DNA of 60,000 nucleotides, taken from assembly GCF_910592395.1 (NCBI RefSeq), contig NC_088324.1, positions 12,428,953-12,488,952 of the forward strand. The letters run 5' to 3'. The notes under the pieces are model-generated. The model had not been told where the DNA came from. It worked only from the letters and a program-made list of their open reading frames with translations, and ran no database searches. Made by a program: the position numbers and the translations under genes. Origin of the DNA: Lineus longissimus. Lineage: Eukaryota > Nemertea > Pilidiophora > Heteronemertea > Lineidae. Below are positions 23,183 to 35,800 of this stretch, in pieces; the stretch's first letter is position 1, and each line of letters opens with the position of its first letter.

Positions 23183-24826
23183 CGTGTTTTTTTTAAAACA
23201 TTTTCTTATTATTATTCATTCATGTACGTTTATCAGGCGCGGATCCAAGCGGGTGCACCAGACGCACGGCTCCTAATTGATGTAAACTTTTTTTAATTGA
23301 CCGCTCATGAAATTTTGGAACACACCTGTCCAGGAATTTTGATGAGAAATGCAGTGCACGCTCCCTCTTCTTCCAGTTCCTAGATTCGCCGGCCCTCTTA
23401 TACCATCATCTTAGACCATTGTGAATATTATCATGAAGAAAACCCCTTCACCCGGACTTTTCAAGCTGAAGTACACACTGATTCCAGGTGTTCGAGCACT
23501 CCAGAGATTGGTTTGACTAGTCGGCGGCTTGAATTCCCGATGGTACATTGAGGCCAACAGCTATTTTGGTTGACCTCGATTCCAAACCCTTTTTCAAAAT
23601 GGCCATTCAAACCATAAAATCAGCTACCATCTTTCTTTGTTGAAGGGACAACTTTGGCATGAGATGCAGGCTGTTTTTCATGCAAAATAGCTTCAAGTAT
23701 AGGACCGTGACTTCTCAAGAGCTGAGAGAATTATTGACTTACCATCAAACTGCAAAAAAGATCTCACCAAAACGGAATGTAACTGTAGGTTTGCCTAAAA
23801 ATCTAAGATTTGCAAGTCATGTCAAACCCGTCTCACATTACACGCTCAATTCATTATTAGTGATGAGCATTTAGTTTGTAACTACAGTGATGAGCAGGCG
23901 GATAGATTCAAATTACAATGTACATATCAACTTCCTGGCCACCTAAACCCTACACCAAAATTGTCCCTTCAAGTCACGTGCACCGAGCTATATAGATACG
24001 ATTGCCGTGTGCGTGGGCATTTCTGACTCCAAAAGAATCGACTCGAATCTTAATTCAAATCCGGCATTGCTGACATCATTGGCGCCAAAGACTATTTCTT
24101 TTGACCCTGTTGACCTCGCTTCTAAAATAATTTTCAGAAAGCCATTCAAACATTTAAATCAACTGCGAGCATTATCTATAATATCACCGAGCTATATAAA
24201 TACGGTATATCAAGAAAACTCCGTCGCAATATTGAATTATACGATTATCTGGGACTATTTGAACCCAATTACTCTTCCGCCAGCGTGACCTCGTCACAAT
24301 CATTGCGCTTTTTCAATATGGCGACGAATTGAACGAGGTAAATCCCTGTCTATCATACCCTTACAGTAAAGCCTTGATGGCCTCGGCGGTTAGACTGTTG
24401 CACAACGGATTGGATGGTCACGGGTTCGAACCCCGGCGAATCTTTTTTTCGTGTTTTTTTTAAACATTTTCTTATTATTATTCATTCATGTACGTTTATC
24501 AGGCGCGGATCCAAGCGGGTGCACCAGACGCACGGCTCCTAATTGATGTAAACTTTTTTTAATTGACCGCTCATGAAATTTTGGAACACACCTGTCAAGG
24601 AATTTTGATGAGAAATGCAGTGCACGCTCCCTCTTCTTCCAGTTCCTCGATTCGCCGGCCCTCTTATACCATCATCTTAGACCATTGTGAATATTATCAT
24701 GAAGAAAACCCCTTCACCCGGACTTTTCAAGCTGAAGTACACACTGATTCCAGGTGTTCGAGCACTCCAGAGATTGGTTTGACTAGTCGGCGGCTTGAAT
24801 TCCCGATGGTACATTGAGGCCAACAG

Positions 24827-26096
24827 CTATTTTGGTTGACCTCGATTCCAAACCCTTTTTCAAAATGGCCATTCAAACCATAAAATCAGCTACCATCTTT
24901 CTTTGTTGAAGGGACAACTTTGGCATGAGATGCAGGCTGTTTTTCATGCAAAATAGCTTCAAGTAGGACCGTGACTTCTCAAGAGCTGAGAGAATTATTG
25001 ACTTACCATCAAACTGCAAAAAAGATCTCACCAAAACGGAATGTAACTGTAGGTTTGCCTAAAAATCTAAGATTTGCAAGTCATGTCAAACCCGTCTCAC
25101 ATTACACGCTCAATTCATTATTAGTGATGAGCATTTAGTTTGTAACTATAACAGTGATGAGCAGGCGGATAGATTCAAATTACAATGTACATATCAACTT
25201 CCTGGCCACCTAAATCCTACACCGAAATTTTCCCTTCAAGTCATGTGCACGGAGCTATGTAGATACGATTGCCGTGTGCGTGGGCATTTCTGACTCCAAA
25301 AGAATCGACTCGAATCTTAATTCAAATCCGGCATTGCTGACATCATTGGCGCCAAAGACTATTTCTTTTGACCCTGTTGACCTCGCTTCTAAAATAATTT
25401 TGAGAAAGCCATTCAAACATTTAAATCAACTGCGAGCATTATCTATAATATCACCGAGCTATATAAATACGATATAATCAAGAAAACTCCGTCGCAATAT
25501 TGAATTATACGATTATCTGGGACTATTTGAACCCAATTACTCTTCCGCCAGCGTAACCTCGTCACAATCATTGCGCTTTTTCAATATGGCGACGAATTGA
25601 ACGTGGTAAATCCCTGTCTATCATACCCCTTACAGTAAAGCCTTGATGGCCTCGGCGGTTAGACTGTTGCACAACGGATTGGATGGTCACGGGTTCGAAC
25701 CCCGGCGAATCTTTTTTTCGTGTTTTTTTTTAAACATTTTCTTATTATTATTCATTCATGTACGTTTATCAGGCGCGGATCCAAGCGGGTGCACCAGACG
25801 CACGGCTCCTAATTGATGTAAACTTTTTTTAATTGACCGCTCATGAAATTTTGGAACACACCTGTCCAGGAGTTTTGATGAGAAATGCAGTGCACGCTCC
25901 CTTTTCTTCCAGTTTCTAGATTCGCCGGCCCTCTTATACCATCATCTTAGACCATTGTGAATATTATCATGAAGAAAACCCCTTCACCCGGACTTTTCAA
26001 GCTGAAGTACACACTGATTCCAGGTGTTCGAGCACTCCAGAGATTGGTTTGATTAGTCGGCGGCTTGAATTCCCGATGGTACATTGAGGCCAACAG
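24827..26096 (+). repeat. Satellite unit 3 with frame-breaking insertion
   Basis: This unit differs by an ATA insertion (AACTATAACAGTG), CATGTG in place of CACGTG, and an extra A in GATATAATCAAG that truncates the 93-codon frame after 67 codons. It shows that the frame is not strictly maintained. Confidence 0.85.
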
Positions 26097-26540
26097 CTAT
26101 TTTGGTTGACCTCGATTCCAAACACTTTTTCAAAATGGCCATTCAAACCATAAAATCAGCTACCATCTTTCATTGTTGAAGGGACAACTTTGGCATGAGA
26201 TGCAGGCTGTTTTTCATGCAAAATAGCTTCAAGTAGGACCGTGACTTCTTAAGAGCTGAGAGAATTATTGACTTACCATCAAACTGCAAAAAAGATCTCA
26301 CCAAAACGGAATGTAACTGTAGGCTTGCCTAAAAATCTAAGATTTGCAAGTCATCTCAAAACCGTCTCACATTACACGCTCAATTCATTATTAGTGATGA
26401 GCATTTAGTTTGTAACTACAGTGATGAGCAGGCGGATAGATTCAAATTACAATGTACATATCAACTTCCTGGCCACCTAAATCCTACACCAAAATTGTCC
26501 CTTCAAGTCACGTGCACGGAGCTATATAGATACGATTGCC

Positions 26541-26822
26541 GTGTGCGTGGGCATTTCCGACTCCAAAAGAATCGACTCGAATCTTAATTCAAATCCGGCA
26601 TTGCTGACATCATTGGCGCCAAAGACTATTTCTTTTGACCCTGTTGACCTCGCTTCTAAAATAATTTTGAGAAAGCCATTCAAACATTTAAATCAACTGC
26701 GAGCATTATCTATAATATCACCGAGCTATATAAATACGATATATCAAGAAAACTCCGTCGCAATATTGAATTATACGATTATCTGGGACTATTTGAACCC
26801 AATTACTCTTCCGCCAGCGTAA
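26541..26822 (+). other. Conserved 93-codon frame without ATG (reference copy, unit 4)
   Basis: The frame starts at GTG and encodes VCVGISDSKRID, continues through DLASKIILRKPFKHLNQL and ends LNPITLPPA-stop. It is open in 25 of 27 units. Unit 3 carries a one-base insertion (GATATAATC) and unit 27 a MITE. Extending upstream to the previous TAA gives about 26 more codons and still no ATG. Near-identity of the units means that openness is not evidence of selection. It could be an exon, but there is no recognised domain. I treat it as probably non-coding. Confidence 0.3.
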
Positions 26823-29800
26823 CCTCGTCACAATCATTGCGCTTTTTCAATATGGCGACGAATTGAACGAGCTAAATCCCTGTCTATCATACCCCTTACA
26901 GTAAAGCCTTGATGGCCTCGGCGGTTAGACTGTTGCACAACGGATTGGATGGTCACGGGATCGAACCCAGGCGAATCTTTTTTTCGTGTTTTTTTAAAAA
27001 CATTTTCTTATTATTATTCATTCATGTACGTTTATCAGGCGCGGATCCAAGCGGGTGCACCAGACGCACGGCTCCTAATTGATGTAAACTTTTTTTAATT
27101 GACCGCTCATGAAATTTTGGAACACACCTGTCCAGGAATTTTGATGAGAAATGCAGTGCACGCTCCCTCTTCTTCCAGTTCCTAGATTCGCCGGCCCTCT
27201 TATACCATCATCTTAGACCATTGTGAATATTATCATGAAGAAAACCCCTTCACCCGGACTTTTCAAGCTGAAGTACACACTGATTCCAGGTGTTCGAGCA
27301 CTCCAGAGATTGGTTTGATTAGTCGGCGGCTTGAATTCCCGATGGTACATTGAGGCCAACAGCTATTTTGGTTGACCTCGATTCCAAACCCTTTTTCAAA
27401 ATGGCCATTCAAACCATAAAATCAGCTACCATCTTTCATTGTTGAAGGGACAACTTTGGCATGAGATGCAGGCTGTTTTTCATGCAAAATAGCTTCAAGT
27501 AGGACCGTGACTTCTTAAGAGCTGAGAGAATTATTGACTTACCATCAAACTGCAAAAAAGATCTCACCAAAACGGAATGTAACTGTAGGTTTGCCTAAAA
27601 ATCTAAGATTTGCAAGTCATCTCAAAACCGTCTCACATTACACGCTCAATTCATTATTAGTGATGAGCATTTAGTTTGTAACTACAGTGATGAGCAGGCG
27701 GATAGATTCAAATTACAATGTACATATCAACTTCCTGGCCACCTAAATCCTACACCAAAATTGTCCCTTCAAGTCACGTGCACGGAGCTATATAGATACG
27801 ATTGCCGTGTGCGTGGGCATTTCCGACTCCAAAAGAATCGACTCGAATCTTAATTCAAATCCGGCATTGCTGACATCATTGGCGCCAAAGACTATTTCTT
27901 TTGACCCTGTTGACCTCGCTTCTAAAATAATTTTGAGAAAGCCATTCAAACATTTAAATCAACTGCGAGCATTATCTATAATATCACCGAGCTATATAAA
28001 TACGATATATCAAGAAAACTCCGTCGCAATATTGAATTATACGATTATCTGGGACTATTTGAACCCAATTACTCTTCCGCCAGCGTAACCTCGTCACAAT
28101 CATTGCGCTTTTTCAATATGGCGACGAATTGAACGAGCTAAATCCCTGTCTATCATACCCCTTACAGTAAAGCCTTGATGGCCTCGGCGGTTAGACTGTT
28201 GCACAACGGATTGGATGGTCACGGGTTCGAACCCAGGCGAATCTTTTTTTCGTGTTTTTTTTAAAACATTTTCTTATTATTATTCATTCATGTACGTTTA
28301 TCAGGCGCGGATCCAAGCGGGTGCACCAGACGCACGGCTCCTAATTGATGTAAACTTTTTTTAATTGACCGCTCATGAAATTTTGGAACACACCTGTCCA
28401 GGAATTTTGATGAGAAATGCAGTGCACGCTCCCTCTTCTTCCAGTTCCTAGATTCGCCGGCCCTCTTATACCATCATCTTAGACCATTGTGAATATTATC
28501 ATGAAGAAAACCCCTTCACCCGGACTTTTCAAGCTGAACTACACACTGATTCCAGGTGTTCGAGCACTCCAGAGATTGGTTTGACTAGTCGGCGGCTAGA
28601 ATTCCCGATGGTACATTGAGGCCAACAGCTATTTTGGTTGACCTCGATTCCAAACCCTTTTTCAAAATGGCCATTCAAACCATAAAATCAGCTACCATCT
28701 TTCTTTGTTGAAGGGACAACTTTGGCATGAGATGCAGGCTGTTTTTCATGCAAAATAGCTTCAAGTAGGACCGTGACTTCTCAAGAGCTGAGAGAATTAT
28801 TGACTTATCATCAAACTGCAAAAAAGATCTCACCAAAACGGAATGTAACTGTAGGTTTGCCTAAAAATCTAAGATTTGCAAGTCATGTCAAACCCGTCTC
28901 ACATTACACCCTCAATTCATTATTAGTGATGAGCATTTAGTTTGTAACTACAGTGATGAGCAGGCGGATAGATTCAAATTACAATGTACATATCAACTTC
29001 CTGGCCACCTAAATCCTACACCAAAATTGTCCCTTCAAGTCACGTGCACGGAGCTATATAGATACGATTGCCGTGTGGGTGGGCATTTCCGACTCCAAAA
29101 GAATCGACTCGAATCTTAATTCAAATCCGGCATTGCTGACATCATTGGCGCCAAAGACTATTTCTTTTGACCCTGTTGACCTCGCTTCTAAAATAATTTT
29201 GAGAAAGCCATTCAAACATTTAAATCAACTGCGAGCATTATCTATAATATCACCGAGCTATATAAATACGATATATCAAGAAAACTCCGTCGCAATATTG
29301 AATTATACGATTATCTGGGACTATTTGAACCCAATTACTCTTCCGCCAGCGTGACCTCGTCACAATCATTGCGCTTTTTCAATATGGCGACGAATTGAAC
29401 GTGGTAAATCCCTGTCTATCATACCTCTTACAGTAAAGCCTTGATGGCCTCGGCGGTTAGACTGTTGCACAACGGATTGGATGGTCACGGGTTCGAACCC
29501 CGGCGAATCTTTTTTTCGTGTTTTTTTAAAACATTTTCTTATTATTATTCATTCATGTACGTTTATCAGGCGCGGATCCAAGCGGGTGCACCAGACGCAC
29601 GGCTCCTAATTGATGTAAACTTTTTTTAATTGACCGCTCATGAAATTTTGGAACACACCTGTCCAGGAATTTTGATGAGAAATGCAGTGCACGCTCCCTC
29701 TTCTTCCAGTTCCTAGATTCGCCGGCCCTCTTATACCATCATCTTAGACCATTGTGAATATTATCATGAAGAAAACCCCTTCACCCGGACTTTTCAAGCT

Positions 29801-32800
29801 GAACTACACACTGATTCCAGGTGTTCGAGCACTCCAGAGATTGGTTTGACTAGTCGGCGGCTTGAATTCCCGATGGTACATTGAGGCCAACAGCTATTTT
29901 GGTTGACCTCGATTCCAAACCTTTTTTCAAAATGGCCATTCAAACCATAAAATCAGCTACCATCTTTCTTTGTTGAAGGGACAACTTTGGCATGAGATGC
30001 AGGCTGTTTTTCATGCAAAATAGCTTCAAGTAGGACCGTGACTTCTCAAGAGCTGAGAGAATTATTGACTTACCATCAAACTGCAAAAAAGATCTCACCA
30101 AAACGGAATGTAACTGTAGGTTTGCCTAAAAATCTAAGATTTGCAAGTCATGTCAAACCCGTCTCACATTACACGCTCAATTCATTATTAGTGATGAGCA
30201 TTTAGTTTGTAACTACAGTGATGAGCAGGCGGATAGATTCAAATTACAATGTACATATCAACTTCCTGGCCACCTAAATCCTACACCAAAATTGTCCCTT
30301 CAAGTCACGTGCACGGAGCTATATAGATACGATTGCCGTGTGCGTGGGCATTTCCGACTCCAAAAGAATCGACTCGAATCTTAATTCAAATCCGGCATTG
30401 CTGACATCATTGGCGCCAAAGACTATTTCTTTTGACCCTGTTGACCTCGCTTCTAAAATATTTTTGAGAAAGCCATTCAAACATTTAAATCAACTGCGAG
30501 CATTATCTATAATATCACCGAGCTATATAAATACGATATATCAAGAAAACTCCGTCGCAATATTGAATTATACGATTATCTGGGACTATTTGAACCCAAT
30601 TACTCTTCCGCCAGCGTAACCTCGTCACAATCATTGCGCTTTTTCAATATGGCGACGAATTGAACGTGGTAAATCCCTGTCCATCATACCCCTTACAGTA
30701 AAGCCTTGATGGCCTCGGCGGTTAGACTGTTGCACAACGGATTGGATGGTCACTGGTTCGAACCCCGGCGAATCTTTTTTTCGTGTTTTTTTTTAAACAT
30801 TTTCTTATTATTATTCATTCATGTACGTTTATCAGGCGCGGATCCAAGCGGGTGCACCAGACGCACGGCTCCTAATTGATGTAAACTTTTTTTAATTGAC
30901 CGCTCATGAAATTTTGGAACACACCTGTCCAGGAATTTTGATGAGAAATGCAGTGCACGCTCCCTCTTCTTCCAGTTCCTAGATTCGCCGGCCCTCTTAT
31001 ACCATCATCTTAGACCATTGTGAATATTATCATGAAGAAAACCCCTTCACCCGGACTTTTCAAGCTGAAGTACACACTGATTCCAGGTGTTCGAGCACTC
31101 CAGAGATTGGTTTGACTAGTCGGCGGCTTGAATTCCCGATGGTACATTGAGGCCAACAGCTATTTTGGTTGACCTCGATTCCAAACCTTTTTTCAAAATG
31201 GCCATTCAAACCATAAAATCAGCTACCATCTTTCTTTGTTGAAGGGACAACTTTGGCATGAGATGCAGGCTGTTTTTCATGCAAAATAGCTTCAAGTAGG
31301 ACCGTGACTTCTCAAGAGCTGAGAGAATTATTGACTTACCATCAAACTGCAAAAAAGATCTCACCAAAACGGAATGTAACTGTAGGTTTGCCTAAAAATC
31401 TAAGATTTGCAAGTCATGTCAAACCCGTCTCACATTACACGCTCAATTCATTGTTAGTGATGAGCATTTAGTTTGTAACTACAGTGATGAGCAGGCGGAT
31501 AGATTCAAATTACAATGTACATATCAACTTCCTGGCCACCTAAATCCTACACCAAAATTGTCCCTTCAAGTCACGTGCACGGAGCTATATAGATACGATT
31601 GCCGTGTGCGTGGGCATTTCCGACTCCAAAAGAATCGACTCGAATCTTAATTCAAATCCGGCATTGCTGACATCATTGGCGCCAAAGACTATTTCTTTTG
31701 ACCCTGTTGACCTCGCTTCTAAAATATTTTTGAGAAAGCCATTCAAACATTTAAATCAACTGCGAGCATTATCTATAATATCACCGAGCTATATAAATAC
31801 GATATATCAAGAAAACTCCGTCGCAATATTGAATTATACGATTATCTGGGACTATTTGAACCCAATTACTCTTCCGCCAGCGTAACCTCGTCACAATCAT
31901 TGCGCTTTTTCAATATGGCGACGAATTGAACGTGGTAAATCCCTGTCTATCATACCCCTTACAGTAAAGCCTTGATGGCCTCGGCGGTTAGACTGTTGCA
32001 CAACGGATTGGATGGTCACGGGTTCGAACCCCGGCGAATCTTTTTTTCGTGTTCTTTTTAAACATTTTCTTATTATTATTCATTCATGTACGTTTATCAG
32101 GCGCGGATCCAAGCGGGTGCACCAGACGCACGGCTCCTAATTGATGTAAACTTTTTTTAATTGACCGCTCATGAAATTTTGGAACACACCTGTCCAGGAA
32201 TTTTGATGAGAAATGCAGTGCACGCTCCCTCTTCTTCCAGTTCCTAGATTCGCCGGCCCTCTTATACCATCATCTTAGACCATTGTGAATATTATCATGA
32301 AGAAAACCCCTTCACCCGGACTTTTCAAGCTGAAGTACACACTGATTCCAGGTGTTCGAGCACTCCAGAGATTGGTTTGACTAGTCGGCGGCTTGAATTC
32401 CCGATGGTACATTGAGGCCAACAGCTATTTTGGTTGACCTCGATTCCAAACCCTTTTTCAAAATGGCCATTCAAACCATAAAATCAGCTACCATCTTTCT
32501 TTGTTGAAGGGACAACTTTGGCATGAGATGCAGGCTGTTTTTCATGCAAAATAGCTTCAAGTATAGGACCGTGACTTCTCAAGAGCTGAGAGAATTATTG
32601 ACTTACCATCAAACTGCAAAAAAGATCTCACCAAAACGGAATGTAACTGTAGGTTTGCCTAAAAATCTAAGATTTGCAAGTCATGTCAAACCCGTCTCAC
32701 ATTACACGCTCAATTCATTATTAGTGATGAGCATTTAGTTTGTAACTACAGTGATGAGCAGGCGGATAGATTCAAATTACAATGTACATATCAACTTCCT

Positions 32801-35800
32801 GGCCACCTAAACCCTACACCAAAATTGTCCCTTCAAGTCACGTGCACCGAGCTATATAGATACGATTGCCGTGTGCGTGGGCATTTCCGACTCCAAAAGA
32901 ATCGACTCGAATCTTAATTCAAATCCGGCATTGCTGACATCATTGGCGCCAAAGACTATTTCTTTTGACCCTGTTGACCTCGCTTCTAAGATAATTTTGA
33001 GAAAGCCATTCAAACATTTAAATCAACTGCGAGCATTATCTATAATATCACCGAGCTATATAAATACGATATATCAAGAAAACTCCGTCGCAATATTGAA
33101 TTATACGATTATCTGGGACTATTTGAACCCAATTACTCTTCCGCCAGCGTAACCTCGTCACAATCATTGCACTTTTTCAATATGGCGACGAATTGAACGA
33201 GGTAAATCCCTGTCTATCATACCCCTTACGGTAAAGCCTTGATGGCCTCGGCGGTTAGACTGTTGCACAACGGATTGGATGGTCACGGGTTCGAACCCCG
33301 GCGAATCTTTTTTTCGTGTTTTTTTTTAAACATTTTCTTATTATTATTCATTCATGTACGTTTATCAGGCGCGGATCCAAGCGGGTGCACCAGACGCACG
33401 GCTCCTAATTGATGTTAACCCTTTTTTAATTGACCGCTCATGAAATTTTGGAACACACCTGTCCAGGAATTTTGATGAGAAATGCAGTGCACGCTCCCTC
33501 TTCTTCCAGTTCCTAGATTCGCCGGCCCTCTTATACCATCATCTTAGACCATTGTGAATATTATCATGAAGAAAACCCCTTCACCCGGACTTTTCAAGCT
33601 GAACTACACACTGATTCCAGGTGTTCGAGCACTCCAGAGATTGGTTTGACTAGTCGGCGGCTTGAATTCCCGATGGTACATTGAGGCCAACAGCTATTTT
33701 GGTTGACCTCGATTCCAAACCCTTTTTCAAAATGGCCATTCAAACCATAAAATCAGCTACCATCTTTCTTTGTTGAAGGGACAACTTTGGCATGAGATGC
33801 AGGCTGTTTTTCATGCAAAATAGCTTCAAGTAGGACCGTGACTTCTCAAGAGCTGAGAGAATTATTGACTTACCATCAAACTGCAAAAAAGATCTCACCA
33901 AAACGGAATGTAACTGTAGGTTTGCCTAAAAATCTAAGATTTGCAAGTCATGTCAAACCCGTCTCACATTACACGTTCAATTCATTATTAGTGATGAGCA
34001 TTTAGTTTGTAACTACAGTGATGAGCAGGCGGATAGATTCAAATTACAATGTACATATCAACTTCCTGGCCACCTAAATCCTACACCAAAATTGTCCCTT
34101 CAAGTCACGTGCACGGAGCTATATAGATACGATTGCCGTGTGGGTGGGCATTTCCGACTCCAAAAGAATCGACTCGAATCTTAATTCAAATCCGGCATTG
34201 CTGACATCATTGGCGCCAAAGACTATTTCTTTTGACCCTGTTGACCTCGCTTCTAAAATATTTTTGAGAAAGCCATTCAAACATTTAAATCAACTGCGAG
34301 CATTATCTATAATATCACCGAGCTATATAAATGCGATATATCAAGAAAACTCCGTCGCAATATTGAATTATACGATTATCTGGGACTATTTGAACCCAAT
34401 TACTCTTCCGCCAGCGTAACCTCGTCACAATCATTGCGCTTTTTCAATATGCGACGAATTGAACGAGGTAAATCCCTGTCTATCATACCCCTTACAGTAA
34501 AGCCTTGATGGCCTCGGCGGTTAGACTGTTGCACAACGGATTGGATGGTCACGGGTTCGAACCCCGGCGAATCTTTTTTTCGTGTTTTTTCAAAAACATT
34601 TTCTTATTATTATTCATTCATGTACGTTTATCAGGCGCGGATCCAAGCGGGTGCACCAGACGCACGGCTCCTAATTGATGTTAACCCTTTTTTAATTGAC
34701 CGCTCATGAAATTTTGGAACACACCTGTCCAGGAATTTTGATGAGAAATGCAGTGCACGCTCCCTCTTCTTCCAGTTCCTAGATTCGCCGGCCCTCTTAT
34801 ACCATCATCTTAGACCATTGTAAATATTATCATGAAGAAAACCCCTTCACCCGGACTTTTCAAGCTGAAGTACACACTGATTCCAGGTGTTCGAGCACTC
34901 CAGAGATTGGTTTGACTAGTCGGCGGCTTGAATTCCTGATGGTACATTGAGGCCAACAGCTATTTTGGTTGACCTCGATTCCAAACCCTTTTTCAAAATG
35001 GCCATTCAAACCATAAAATCAGCTACCATCTTTCTTTGTTGAAGGGACAACTTTGGCATGAGATGCAGGCTGTTTTTCATGCAAAATAGCTTCAAGTAGG
35101 ACCGTGACTTCTCAAGAGCTGAGAGAATTATTGACTTACCATCAAACTGCAAAAAAGATCTCACCAAAACGGAATGTAACTGTAGGTTTGCCTGAAAATC
35201 TAAGATTTGCAAGTCATGTCAAACCCGTCTCACATTACACGCTCAATTCATTATTAGTGATGAGCATTTAGTTTGTAACTACAGTGATGAGCAGGCGGAT
35301 AGATTCAAATTACAATGTACATATCAACTTCCTGGCCACCTAAATCCTACACCAAAATTGTCCCTTCAAGTCACGTGCACGGAGCTATATAGATACGATT
35401 GCCGTGTGCGTGGGCATTTCCGACTCCAAAAGAATCGACTCGAATCTTAATTCAAATCCGGCATTGCTGACATCATTGGCGCCAAAGACTATTTCTTTTG
35501 ACCCTGATGACCTCGCTTCTAAAATATTTTTGAGAAAGCCATTCAAACATTTAAATCAACTGCGAGCATTATCTATAATATCACCGAGCTATATAAATAC
35601 GATATATCAAGAAAACTCCGTCGCAATATTGAATTATACGATTATCTGGGACTATTTGAACCCAATTACTCTTCCGCCAGCGTAACCTCGTCACAATCAT
35701 TGCGCTTTTTCAATATGGCGACGAATTGAACGTGGTAAATCCCTGTCTATCATACCCCTTACAGTAAAGCCTTGATGGCCTCGGCGGTTAGACTGTTGCA

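Larger units (their letters stand above)
22297..23560 (+). repeat. Satellite unit 1 (left edge, diverged)
   Basis: Homology to the array starts abruptly at CTATTTTGG, the start of module A. Unlike other units it reads CATGAGACAAGCGG where the rest read CATGAGATGCAGGCTG, and its 93-codon frame begins GTATGC instead of GTGTGC. The frame ends in TGA, shared with other edge-like units (2, 6, 14 and 27), while most interior units have TAA. Confidence 0.9.

Noticed and set aside
29441-29629. 60-70-codon frames over the tRNA-like block (ASAVRLLHNGLDGHGFEPR)
   Set aside because: They start at TTG, translate the tRNA-like block itself, vary in reach with T-run length between units, and have no protein features.
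35006-35212. Minus-strand 68-codon frames in units 11, 12, 16 and 27 (QILDFQANLQLHS)
   Set aside because: Opened only where AAAAATC became GAAAATC in the unit; absent in most copies and without protein features.
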